A stretch of DNA of 64,000 nt, from assembly GCF_004664715.2 (NCBI RefSeq), contig NC_051067.1, positions 70,835,942 through 70,899,941 of the forward strand, written 5' to 3'. Of this stretch, positions 34,175 to 45,650 are shown piece after piece. The DNA is from Peromyscus leucopus. Taxonomy: Eukaryota; Chordata; Mammalia; Rodentia; Cricetidae. Below the pieces are notes generated by a model that ran no database searches, had not been told where the DNA came from, and saw nothing but the letters and a program-made list of their open reading frames with translations. The position numbers and the translations under genes are program-made. Each line of letters begins with the position of its first letter. Within the stretch, counting starts at the first letter, position 1.

Positions 34175-36312
34175 GTAAGTATGTTGTGTGATACACCTCG
34201 GGGGGCAAGGACCATAGTGAGCGGAGATGGTGCTCTTTAGCCAGTGTTTCCTTCATAAAATCAGTTGTTTTAGCAGCTGGGTATTGTAAACAGAGGGTCT
34301 GAGCCAATTTAATTTACATGTCCCTTAAGTATACCAATTTGATTTGCACATAAGGATGAAGGCCATTTGTAATACAGCGTTTTCTGAAATGTTTTAGTTG
34401 CAGGATGAGACAGCCCTTTCAAGACACATTCTTTCTTTTTTAAAAAGATAAATAATTTGATCATAGAATTTTTCTCCATCTAATTATTTTGTTTTATTAT
34501 TTTGTTCCAACATGCTTTTTAAAATGGAGTTACGTATTTGATGTGGTAAATATATAAAATTAGGGCAATATTCCAAACTTTCTACCAGATTCCTTAAAAC
34601 AGTAAATTGCTGTGCCAGAGAGGTGACTGAGTGCTTGAGAGGGCACCCAGAGCACCCACGCTCAGTCTCCGGCACCCACAGCCACAACTGCTCAACTTCA
34701 ACTCCAGAGTTCCATGCCCTTCCTTCTCTGGCTTCCGTGGGCACCCACACACATACGCATAAACCCACAGACAGGTGCATACACATAAGTTTACATCTTC
34801 AAAAAATTAATTGCCATCACAATTTTAATGGAATGTAAGATTTAAATGGATTGATTTTTATAACTTGTAAGTCATAGCATCTCCCCTTTGGGGATTAAAG
34901 TGGAGATAGGTGTGGCTCACGAACAACCAGCACATAGGAGCCCTGGTTTAGGGCTGTTGCCTTACGTCCATTCTCCCCAACCCCAGTTGAGGACAGAAGG
35001 CCACTGCAAGAGATCCTGGAGGCCAGGGGGTCGGGCGAGCACAGGACTGGAAACTGGGAGCACTGCTGTTAGCGTGGTCCGCTGCTTTGAGAGTTCCTCT
35101 TGTGGTTTAATTTTCACCTATAGAAACATGAGTACTGGTTCAGAATCTGGGCTAGTTGAGAGTCCTTTCTGTTTGTCCCCTTGCTCTGCCTGCTTCCTGA
35201 GTGTGGGCACTGTCACCATGGATCGTGTCCCCTTTCCCCATGAGTGACTCTGTTTATTTGGACATTTGATACCATTTTCTATGCTTTTGCTTGTGGATAT
35301 TTTCCATATTTAAAATAGAGTAATTATAAGCTAGTTTTTCCCAAGTTATGCAATAGGACGTATTTTTAATGAAAGAGCCACAATAAATAATCAGAATAGT
35401 CAGGCAGCGGTGGTGCACGCCTTTAATCCCAGCACTCAGGAGGCAGATGCAGGTGGATCTCTGTGAGTTCCAGGACAGGCTCCAAAAGCTGCACAGAGAA
35501 ACCCTGTCTTGGGGGGCGGGGAGAGAATGAGAATAACCATCCTCCTGGGGTGTTGGCACATGCCTATAAGCTCCTTGGGTGGCTGAAGCAGGAGGATCAT
35601 CAGTTTGAGGCCTGAGTCATATAGAGAGACCTCATCTGTCTATCTGTCCGTCTGTCTGGGTCTGTCTCTCCCTCCTCCCACCCCATCTCAGATACAGTGT
35701 CTATACAGTTCTGGATGTTCTAGAACTCACTGTGTAGACCAGGCTAGCCTCAAACTCAGAGGGATCCACCTGCCTCGGCTTCTGAGATTAAAGGTGTGCG
35801 CCACCACTCCTGGCTGAGACCCCATCTTAGAACAAACAACAGTGTCAACTGGAAAGCTGGGCTCTGAGGGAAGTCATGGAGTCCCTGCAGGTCCCCGGGT
35901 CCATGGAGTACAGTTGTTGTCCCATCATTAAAGTGATAGGTGTGACCCCACTTCTTACAGGCAAGAGGTAGAAGAGGTCAGCGCTTAGGAAACACGCCAC
36001 AGTGGGGTCAGAACGATGGCTTTCTTAGTCCTTACAGACACCACACCTCTTTCCTCCTGTGGACAGGTGTATATGGGAGCCTTGGGAACTGCGTTCACGG
36101 ACAGACACACCACCTTTAGGCCTTTACATAGGCCCAGGGTGGTGTTTTTAAAGTCTTAGAAAATTCGTGTTCACTGTGCTGAAAAGTAGCCATCTTCAGG
36201 GTAAATCAGAACATGTGCCACATTTGATCATCATAGTCCCCGTTAGAGGGTATTACCTCAAGGCTGGGCCAGAACTGTCAACACTTCTGATTTGTTTTGT
36301 TTTGCACCACAG
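34175..36312 (+). other. MLLT10: Last MLLT10 intron, 2.1 kb
   Basis: It contains a B2/B3-like element (about 34,605-34,800), a plus-strand B1 (35,395-35,515), a further B1-like fragment at about 35,540-35,640, and a minus-strand B1 (35,690-35,830). It ends in the acceptor ttttgcaccacag. Confidence 0.82.
35395..35830. mobile_element. B1 SINEs, opposite orientation
   Basis: Plus-strand B1 (35,395-35,515), a further B1-like fragment (35,540-35,640) and a minus-strand B1 (35,690-35,830), in the last MLLT10 intron. Confidence 0.8.
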
Positions 36313-36357
36313 AGACTTAGTGATAAAACGGGGCCTGTAGCTCAAGAGAAAAGTTGA
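36313..36357 (+). CDS. MLLT10: MLLT10 (AF10) terminal coding segment with stop
   Basis: The last 15 codons read RLSDKTGPVAQEKS then TGA at 36,355-36,357. This is the AF10 C terminus as I know it from human. With this exon the ten exons in the window sum to 1,511 nt, which is two bases of a split codon plus 503 codons including the stop, so the gene is intact over the visible half. The 3'UTR follows in the same exon. Confidence 0.95.
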   Translation, partial: RLSDKTGPVAQEKS

Positions 36358-37605
36358 CACTTGAAAAGCATCTCCTCGCCCCTCCTGCTGCCCCGCGCTC
36401 CACCCAGCTGCTGCCCCGCTCTGGCCCGCTCTGCAGGAAGGTGGCGGGAGTCCCAGGAAGGACGCCACGCGTGCTCTTGTAAGGCTCCGCTTATTTCCTT
36501 GTCGCTTTGTTGCACTGAAACGAAATTCCCATGTCCCCATCCCTACCAAAGTGTTTGGACTGTGGAAGAAAAATGAATAGCTAACTGTTTTGTGAATGAA
36601 ATAATTCACATGCAGAGTTTATGAACCCAAGAAAAATGTAATATGCTGAGTGCTCAGCTAGTTTTGTTTTAAATTGGAGACAAATAGTAAAACTAAAGAC
36701 TTATTGCATTTGCAAACCACTTGGTTTTATTGTAAAAGTCAGAATATGAAGTATCTCATTTGGGATAGAGTGTGCTTGCTCTCTGGGGCAGAGTTTTGAG
36801 AACTGTCCAGTTTCTTCTCTTGGAGTTCTGTCATTAAACATTGTGACTCTCCAGATCCTCAGCTGGGGCTTTGCAAATGTTGTTTTAAAAAAATTCCTTT
36901 CTAATGACATTTGTCCCTTTGGTGATCAAATTAGGATGGGAACACAAGCTTCTGCCGACAGTAATTTCCTCTTGCAAAAAAAAAAAAAAATGCTTTTTCT
37001 TATTGTTAAAACCTACTTAAAAAGAGTTCTTGAGTTAAGCAAGTTCTAGGCTGCTGGGAGAACCAGATCAACTGGAAATGTATAATTTTGTTCAGAAAGA
37101 GACACCAGTGTGGAAATTGCTGGTAGGGTCTGGCCTTAATCAAGTGTCTGTTGGGACCTCCACAGATGAAGGGCTCTAGACGGCAGGGTAGGCCTGTGCC
37201 AGCAGCTTCCCCATCCCTGCCTTTGCTGAAACTCCCTGCCACTGTCGAGAGCTCATGCAAACTGTTACCTGGGTATTTGTCCCCCAATGACTCACAAGGA
37301 AACAAGTGGATTTGGGGAGTCTATATAATCAACCTCTCAGAACTGCCTGTTGGAACAAATGGGTCACCACAGTTCCTAAGACCTGTCCCACAGCCTTTTG
37401 ACTTTGGGTAGTCATGCTCTTGATTGTGACACTATGGCAGACTGGTCAACAGTTGGGGGACAGAATCATTGATGTGTGTCCGAAATGCATGGCTGACTTG
37501 TGGAAAAGGCCCCGCTGCAGTTCGACCTCCACTGTGCTTAGCTGGAAGAACAGGCTAGCTCTGCAGGATGTCTCCGGGGACACTGCACAGTTCTTACCTC
37601 ACTTC

Positions 37606-37613
37606 TGTAAATA
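37606..37613 (+). promoter_or_regulatory. MLLT10: Pumilio-type element in MLLT10 3'UTR
   Basis: TGTAAATA matches the PUM1/PUM2 consensus UGUANAUA exactly. A second match (TGTAGATA) is at 37,763-37,770. Both lie in the last 350 bases of the 3'UTR. Confidence 0.5.
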
Positions 37614-37762
37614 AGGTTTGTGAATCTGTTTGTAATGTGAAAAATTCATAAGATAACATTGATATTTTGATTTGTAAGATTTCTACTCGGTAGATTTAAT
37701 TGAAAAGTAAAATTAATTTATTTTTATATGTTCAGGGGAATTTTAAAGAAAGTCAAACCTTT

Positions 37763-37770
37763 TGTAGATA
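37763..37770 (+). promoter_or_regulatory. MLLT10: Second Pumilio-type element in MLLT10 3'UTR
   Basis: TGTAGATA, a full consensus match, 150 bases downstream of the first and about 150 bases before the poly(A) signal. Confidence 0.5.
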
Positions 37771-37919
37771 ATTTAAAAGAATCAGTGTGGTTTATTTTAC
37801 TTATTTAACCCACTGGTTGTTATTCTGTAACAATTTGTATAAATGGTAAATTTTGAATGTGCTGTTATTTTCCTTAGATGTAAAATTCCATATGTATTAA
37901 AATGTACAAAGTTTTTGTT

Positions 37920-37925
37920 AATAAA
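37920..37925 (+). terminator. MLLT10: MLLT10 polyadenylation signal
   Basis: A canonical AATAAA sits about 30 bases before a long T-run and is the first canonical signal in the T-rich end of the 3'UTR. Cleavage would be expected 10-30 bases downstream, near 37,940. Confidence 0.75.
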
Positions 37926-39039
37926 ATTTAACGATGTTTATAACTCTGTGCCCTTTTTTTTTTTTTTGGAGAGGTGACTGTCCTAAACCCATGGACCCTT
38001 ACGTGTGCAGTGCTCCAGTACTGTGGGTGTGTTTGTTGGGAGCATCAGTATAGAACTGTCTTGGAGTTGTCTGACTTCTCTGGGGTGGGGGGGGGGGGGG
38101 GACTGTGCAGATCATCATGGGGCATATTAGCTGTGTTCAGAGATGGCAGGGGATTGTTGAGAGAGGGTGGGGTGTCCATAATAAGAGGAAGGAGAACCTG
38201 CTCCGGAGGAGATGTTTGATCATAGTACATTAAAACAAATAAAGCAGCATGCACACTTGACTGAAAACTAAGGTCTCTTGTTCAGAGTGAACTATAGGGC
38301 ATTCTCTGAAAGAACACACGTGTGTTTAATGACTCTCGGGTCAAGGATGCATCAGAACACAGGTGCGTGTCATCTCTTCTCGGTAGTTTGGAGTTGAACA
38401 GAAAAATCCTTTCCTAGGTTCCTAACTATTGTATTTTAATTGGACGGGCCTCATGTATCCTGGTCAACTCAACTCAGTATGTAGCTAAGGATGGCCTTGA
38501 ACTTGTGATCCTTTTGCTTTTGCTTCCTGGGTGGTGGGGTTGCAGGTATGTACAGTCCATCTGGTTTATGTGGTGTCAGGACTCTCCTGGGTAAGCTCCA
38601 TCTCCATCCCTGAGCTCCCAACTTTATTAAGGACTGAATGTTAGGTTTATGGAAAGAGACAAATGAAAACTTGACTTTAGGAAGGCTTTTCTGTCAGCCA
38701 GATGTGGTGATTCACCAGATGTGATGATTAACACCTGCCACCTGCAAACCCACCATCATCTGCTGCTTCAGAGGACTGAGGTTCAGTTCCCAGCCTCTAC
38801 ATGGTGATTCAGTTATCTGTAACTACTTCCAGGGCGTCTGGCACCCTCTTGACCTCAGGCCACAAGGCACACAGATGGTACATGTATTACGTGCATGCAG
38901 GCAAATACCCAAAATTGGAAAGAAAACAAAATTTTTTTAAACAGGAAGGCCATGTCTGGTCTTCAGTTGGCAGTCCTGGTAACTCTGGGATCTGTAGGCT
39001 TGTTCCATGCTGCCTGTTCACCCAGTTGTCAGTTAACGG

Positions 39040-39178
39040 AAGGAAGGAAGGAGGGAGGGAGGGAGGAAGGGAAGGAGGAAAGGGGAAAGGAAAAAGGGGA
39101 AAGGGAAAAGGAAAAGGAATAGAAAGGAGGAAAGGAAAGGAAAGGAAAAAAGAAGGAAAGGAAGGAAGGAAGGAAGGA
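39040..39178 (+). repeat. Purine tract (GGAA/GGGA)n
   Basis: About 140 bases of nearly pure purine: ggaaggaaggagggagggag and similar, intergenic. Confidence 0.92.
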
Positions 39179-40849
39179 ATACTGCTCATAGCTTTGTGGA
39201 TAGTTTCTGGAAGCAGAGGTCCTGACTTCAGGGAGGGTCTTCGGATGAAGTGTCTCTTTGCTATTGCTGACTAGAAATCCACAGAGACGGGTACAGGTGG
39301 GCTGGAGCTAAAGCCAGGAGGTTCAGGAGTTCAAAGTTGTCAGAATGCAAGGTGATCCAAGTTCAGGGCTCATCTGGGCCACTTGAGATCCTCTCAACAA
39401 AAAACCAACAGGAGAGAAAGAAAATGAACCAGCCACCCGAGAACCATCCTTCTGTCTAAATTTAAACAAGCCTTTGACGAGGTGGCAGCGGCAGTCTGTT
39501 CTGCAGCACCGGTACCCGGACCCTGGAGATGGTAAGCAATTCCTTCACTCCTGAGCTGCGTCCCCAGCCGGGAAGCTCTGTAAGTCTGAGGTCCAAGTCA
39601 TATTCCAGCCTCCACTTCTCTTACCCAGTGATTGCACCAGGAGCAAGGACACCCAGTACCTTGCCCTAGACACAAGGAGACTCCTGTTACTCTCCACAGA
39701 CTTGATGATATACGGATCTACACATACCTGTTTTCAAACAGCTTCCCTGTTCCTTATAGTTAACACATTACATATACATAGATGTTTTGGCCAGCTTTTG
39801 TTACTTGAATAAAGTGGTGTACATGATTTAGTTTAGATTGTAAGAACTGAATTTTGTTTGCTTCATTCTCTGGTCATCCTGTATGGTTCCCAGGACATGG
39901 ACACCTTGGCTGCCTCCGCAGAGGTTCTGTGGGGCTTGGGAGGAGAAATGGGGGGGGGGGCAGGAGGGTGGTGGGCCTGCAGCCTGGAGCCTGACGGAGG
40001 GCAGGAAGGAGACTGATAAACATGTTGCTAAGTTTCTGTGAACGTAGCTGAACATGGGAACCCGAGAGAGGCTGACAGAAAAGCAGTGAGCGGAGAGAGG
40101 CAGAGATCAGAAGAGAAGTATTGTCACCAGGAAACTCCTGTAAAGTTACTCTGCACTGGCCTTCTGCTTGCTGCAAACTTGGATCCCTGGAGCAGCCTGC
40201 AGTGGCCTAACCTGGGTTTTCTAGTCTGGGTCACAACCACTCACCTGCGGCAGGGTCCCTCCCCACCTGAGAGGCTGGCATGTGCTGCCTTTCCTGCAGC
40301 ACCCCCTGGTCTTCACGTAGCCCAGCTTTGTTGCCGGTTTTATGGATTAGGGAGTCACGTAAGGCCACATAAATGTTTCGTAAGAATTATCTGAGGCAGG
40401 TAATGTCTGTCCTCCCAGTTTTCTGTAGCTGTTGGGTAGGGTTTTCCAGATGGAGCTGCTGTAGAACTTGAGACCCTAGCCAGCCTCCTTGTTCTCCGGG
40501 GTCCCACATCTGCTCCTGGGCCCCATTGGAACCTGGGTGCAGCCGCATTGGCCCTGCATTAGTGTGGGCCAGGATGTGGAGTGTGTTGGCCTTGGCACAC
40601 TAGCATGACCACAGAACAGAATGAAGGTCTGGCAGTCAGACGGGCAGACACTGAAGAAATAGGAGCCACAGGAGGTCTGGGGGTTGGGATGACTCAAAGG
40701 ACTCAGGGGAGAACATGTGGGCGGGTCTGGGTAGAAAAGCAAGTTTGGGTCTCTTAGGGATCCTGAACCTCAGTGGCACAGACTCCATACCAGTCAGGAG
40801 CAGCTTTTGAATCCATCAGCTTGTTTTCAGTCTCTCTCCTTTGTCATCC

Positions 40850-41440
40850 CTGTGTATTAGTTACTTTTCTCTTGCTGTTACAAAGTGTCACCACCAAGGC
40901 AACTTCTAGAAGGGAGGGATGGTTTGGGGCCTGTGGTTCCAGAGGTGTGGATGGCCCAATGGAGGTGATGGTCACAGACAGGAGACAGAGCTCACTTGAA
41001 ATGACTTGGAACCTCAGAGCCTGCCCCCAGTGGCATACCTCCTCCAGCAAGGCCGCACCGCCTAGTTCTCCCCAAATAACCATGAAGTATGGGTGGCTTA
41101 GGGTCTCTGTTGCTGTGAAGAGACACCATTACCATGGCAACTCACAAAGGAAAACATTTAATTGAGGTGGCAGCTTACAGTTTCAGAGGTCCAGTCCATT
41201 ATCCTGGTGGGTGGGACATGGTAGCATGCAGGCAGACATGATGCTGGAGAAGGAGCTGAGAGCTCTACATCTTGACCTCAGGCAACAGGAAGTGAACTGA
41301 GACACTGGGCATGGCTTGAGCATATATGAGACCTCAGAGCTCCCCTCTACAGTGACACACTTCTCCAACAAGGCCACACCTCCTAATAGTGCCACTCCCT
41401 ATGAGCTTATGGAGGCCACTTACAGTACGACTACCACAGT
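40850..41440. repeat. Two adjacent copies of a rodent mid-repetitive element
   Basis: The segment at 41,092-41,440 has the familiar rodent sequence gttgctgtgaagagacacca to cctcctaatagtgccactcc; the segment at 40,850-41,085 is a shorter, diverged relative. A third copy lies at about 44,750-45,110. I do not recall the library name with certainty. Confidence 0.6.
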
Positions 41441-42832
41441 GGACTGAGTGTTCAAATGCCAGACTTACGGGGGGAGGGGCATCAAGACCACCACACCCTG
41501 GCTGGTCTGGAAACAGATCATCCTACCATCTAAGTTCTAGGATGACGGGCATGCGGCCCCACACCCAGTTTCATGGGGTGCTGGGGATCAAACCCAGGCC
41601 TTCATTAATGCTAGGCAAGTACTCTACCAATTGAGCTACAGCCCCAGCCCAGAATTTGGGGGCATTTACATGTATTTAATTCACATAAAAGAATGTGAGC
41701 CTGGAAAATAAAAGATGACTTCTGGTGATTTCTCAGCCTCAGAAAAGGCCATGGGTGCAGTACCTGGGTGTCCAGTGATGTGAGCAGGAGTTTGGAGGTA
41801 GAGAACGTGGTTAACTAGCCGAAAAGGAAGTGCCCAACTGTGAATGGGAGGCCGAGTCTGACGTTCCCTCACAGCTCCCTCCTCGAGTTCTTCCAGAGCA
41901 GGGGCCCTGCAGAAAACCACTCCGGGGTTTGGTCTCCTTTAACAACAGCCCGTAGATGCCTGAAAGCAGCAGAACCAGCACTGGACCGGAAGCTGGAGGC
42001 TGAGGCCAGACTGCATCATGGCCCGTAGGCCTGGCTCCGTTGTGTCTGCCTGGGAGGAAGGGTTGGACAACTGGCTTCCCAGGGCTCTTCCCTGAGGAGC
42101 TCGTGGCCTTCAGGAGGCCCGCTGGGCCTGCTTGGCGAAGCTCACCGCACTGGCTCTGCTGACCTTTGTCGACCTCACGTCTCGGAAGGAGGGGCTGGCG
42201 AGGGTCCCGAGGCGGGGCTGTGAGTGTCCAGCCCCCAGCTGTATGCAGTTCTGCTGTAATCGTGTGTACCTTGGGGTGCCCGAGAGGCGCTGGATATCAT
42301 AGGTGGGGAAGGGTTGGGGGAGCTGGCTCCCTCAGGGTAGCCATGGGAAGCCGCCATCCCTGCTGGGTGCAGACCTTCCAGTGGGCCTGCTTTTAAGGTC
42401 ACCTCTGTGCCTATCCATACCCCTTCCCGTTTACGCTCTGTCAGTAAACCTAATGAGCTCAGTGGTTACCCGGCGTGAACTTCCGGTTTGTATTCATTCA
42501 AAAAAAATCTTTAAGAAAAGCAAGAGATTTTATTTAGAGGTTTTAGGTTACATTTATTTGTGTGCGTGTGTACACGTGGGCTGTGGGTGTAGGGTGTGTG
42601 TGTGGTGGTTACAGCACAAACTCGGAGGTCAGAGGACGACAACCTTTGACACTGGGTCTGTCGTCCCATCACGTGGTTCCTGCACTTGCTGGGATCGTCA
42701 GCCAGAGACTTCATCCACCCAACCATCTCCCAGGCCCCATATTCTCTCTTTTGACAATCAGATTTATTTGCCGTCTCTCAAATTCTGCCTGATGTATCTG
42801 TTTGTTTTTTTCTCCTTGGCTGGCTAACAGGA

Positions 42833-43050
42833 GCCCTGGAGGTTCTGGCACTCCCCTGGGGCACTCAGCCCGCTCCCCTGGGGCACTCAGCCCGCTCCCC
42901 TGGGGCACTCAGCCCGCTCCCCTGGGGCACTCCAGCCCGCTCCCCTGGGGCACTTAGCCCGCTCCCCTGGGGCACTTAGCCCGCTCCCCTGGGGCACTCC
43001 AGCCCGCTCCCCTGGGGCACTCAGCCCGCTCCCCTGGGGCACTCCGTTTC
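42833..43050 (+). repeat. Minisatellite, unit about 22 bp, about 10 copies
   Basis: The unit gctcccctggggcactcagc (plus cc) repeats head to tail about ten times with variants gcacttagcc and gcactccagc. It lies in the intergenic region and creates spurious open frames on the minus strand. Confidence 0.9.
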
Positions 43051-45514
43051 CTGCTGTAAGAGGCAGGCTGGGTGCTTTCTGTGGCCCTTGCACACACAGG
43101 AGGCTTGGGATGCACTCTCCCTTTTGACAGCCAATTGAATCTTCTGTGAATCCCTGTGGAACTTCGAGGGGAGAGACATGTCCTGACCAGGCACGGGTCC
43201 TGCAGCTCACTCATGCAGTAGCTTCTTTGGTTCTTAAGTAGGTTGTGTAAAATGGAAGCCCAGGACCAGGAAACAGTCAGGACAGGCTTGGGCAGCCTGA
43301 AGGAAACGGGCTACCAGGACGCCATGCTGGCCCAGGAGAACCTCCAGTCGCCAAGGGCAGCAGCAGCCTTGCAGGAAGGAGGAGCATGCTTATGTCTGGA
43401 AGGACAGGAAGTTGCCAGGCTGGAAGCAAAAGAGGTCTTAGCCTACCCTCAGTAGCACAGCTGTGATCCGATCGCTAGTGTGGGGGTCAAGCTACTTCTG
43501 AACTCTCCACCCCCACGCGTCTCTCACCCATTCTCCCAACTCCACTGTCTGCTGAAGGCCAGGGTGATAGTGGCACAGCACCAGAGGACTGTGGGTATTC
43601 GGGGACAGCCCTGTCCCCTACAGAACTTTGTGTCTAGAGAAGGCAGTGTACCCTAGGCCTCAGCTCTTCAGCCACACCAGTGAGTGCCCTGGCTGTACTG
43701 ATGGGCTGTACTGGCCGGCTGTTGGGCTGGCGGGGTTCTGATCGAAAGTGGGCGGGAGCAGTACGCTGCCTGCATCTCTGTGCTGTGTTCATCCTAGTCG
43801 GGATTGTACCAGACCACTAACTCACTGGCAGGTAGTTATCTGCCTCTACCATACGTCCATTGTGAAGTACCAGCAATGGAGCCCCAGGCCTTCTGCATGC
43901 TAAACAAGCACTCCAGTGTTATGCCACTGAGCCACATTCCCAGCCCTGGTCCCACTTTTAACACCAAGGACCATAGGCAAAGATTGAATTTCCAAGAGGA
44001 ATTTTGTAAGCCAAGCTCTTAAAATCAAAACAGGGTGGGGTAGGCCGAAGATGTGATGTGCAGCGATACCTACTTTGTGAAACAGGAGAATTTGGTTTAA
44101 ATGATGAGCTATGTCCCCTTCAATTCAACACAATATTTCTGAGCAAGGACAGAAAACCCAGGACAAGTTTTGATTTGTATTGCAGATATCAATCTCCGGT
44201 GAGATAGACAGCTGTCGGAGGTTTTTCTCCCCTTTTCTAGGATCTCTCCTCACATGATTAACTGTGACCTTTGCTGTGTAGGCATGCACCACCACCTTTT
44301 GGCTTTTAATGGTCTCATTTGGCATTATTTCCTGAGTGACACTTTCCTGTCCCTGTATCCTGATGTGATATATTGATGATGTTAGCACCTTCATGATTTA
44401 CGAGCTGGGGACCAAGCCTTCAACACATGAGCCTTTTGAGGGGACAGCTCATATCCCAAACTGTAATAATATCAGACAATGTAGATGTATTTCCCACACT
44501 GTAGGAGATTCCTTTGAATAATGCTGGAGTAGAAGGGAGATCAACCTTCAAAGCCATGGTATATGAAACAGATTGTACCTCCATAGACAGCAAGAAGAGG
44601 TGATTTAGGCTAGGATCTTGGAAGCATTTGGATTAGTGAATCACACAAATACCTGCAGGATATAAATGAATTGAGTTTTGCTATTAGGTTTTTGGCCTGT
44701 GCTGGTGAATAGAGAAGAGAAAGTCAAGAGAAGGGAGTCTAGGGTCTGTCTCAGTTAACGTTCTGTTTCCGTGATAAGACACCATGACCTATAGAAGACA
44801 CCATGACTTATAGAAGAAAGAATTTATTGGGGGCTTACAGTTTCAGAAGACTAGAGTCCAAGACCATCACAATGGGGAGCATGGCAATGGGCAGACAGGC
44901 ATGGCGCTGGAGCACGAGCTGGGAGCTTACATCTTAATCCACAAATATGAGGCAGAGAGAAAGACACTGGAAATAGCCTGGGCTTTTGAAACTTCTAAGC
45001 CTGCCCCAAGGCCACACCTCTTCATCCTTCCCATACAGTTTCACCAATGGGGAACCAGGTATTCAAATGTGAGCTTATGGGGTCCATTCTTATTCCAGCC
45101 ACATTGACACCCCACCCACATACAGTCCTCCACAGGCCAGGCTGAAGATGCCCATCCCAGTTCTGGGATCCATCAGCAGTGTGGCTGTGAATGCTCCTTG
45201 CTGATGTGGGACTCATCCCCTGCAGACTGTCTCCAGCCAGTTTCCACCTCACTGAAGGTAAGGTCTTGATGCCCTCTCTTCCTGCAGTCCAGAAGTCTCT
45301 GCTGGCCAGGTTTCAGTGTGTATGGGCCCATGACACTTTGCTGAGTTTTCACAAGTGCTGGCTCCAGAAGGTCTGGGGCTGTCTTTTTAAAAAATGGCGC
45401 CCTTCAATGTTTGGCCCTTTTGGGAGTGTGTCTCCTGCTGCTGAGGTTTCGGGCAGTGCATTTTCCCAGCACCTTTCCTCCCCCCTGCCACCTGCAACAT
45501 TCTCTCTGTTTATG

Positions 45515-45650
45515 CCAGGGTTTCTCTATATAGCCTTGGCTGTCCTGCAACTTGCCCAATAAACCAGGCTGGCCTTGAACTCACAGAGATGGGAATATCT
45601 CTACCTCCCTCTGCCGGATTAAAGGCATGCACCACCACCTGGCTTGTTTT
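45515..45650 (-). mobile_element. B1 SINE
   Basis: Minus-strand B1: ccagggtttctctatatagc and ggattaaaggcatgcaccac; followed by an older B1-like remnant to about 45,780. Confidence 0.8.

Larger units (their letters stand above)
36358..37945 (+). other. MLLT10: MLLT10 3' untranslated region
   Basis: The stop codon is followed by about 1.6 kb without a SINE, ending shortly after an AATAAA at 37,920-37,925. The first 150 bases are GC-rich; the last 400 are AT-rich. Two motifs matching the Pumilio consensus UGUANAUA occur at 37,606-37,613 and 37,763-37,770. The exact cleavage site is not visible; a T-rich stretch from 37,952 could act as the downstream element. Confidence 0.8.

Noticed and set aside
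38801..39274. 157-codon plus-strand frame downstream of MLLT10
   Set aside because: It runs through a B2 and the GGAA purine tract; Lys/Glu/Gly repeats are from the microsatellite.
42711..43214. Minus-strand frames with repeated GLSAPGERA-like peptide
   Set aside because: They are the 22-bp minisatellite read in frame; the unit length with its variants keeps frames open by chance.
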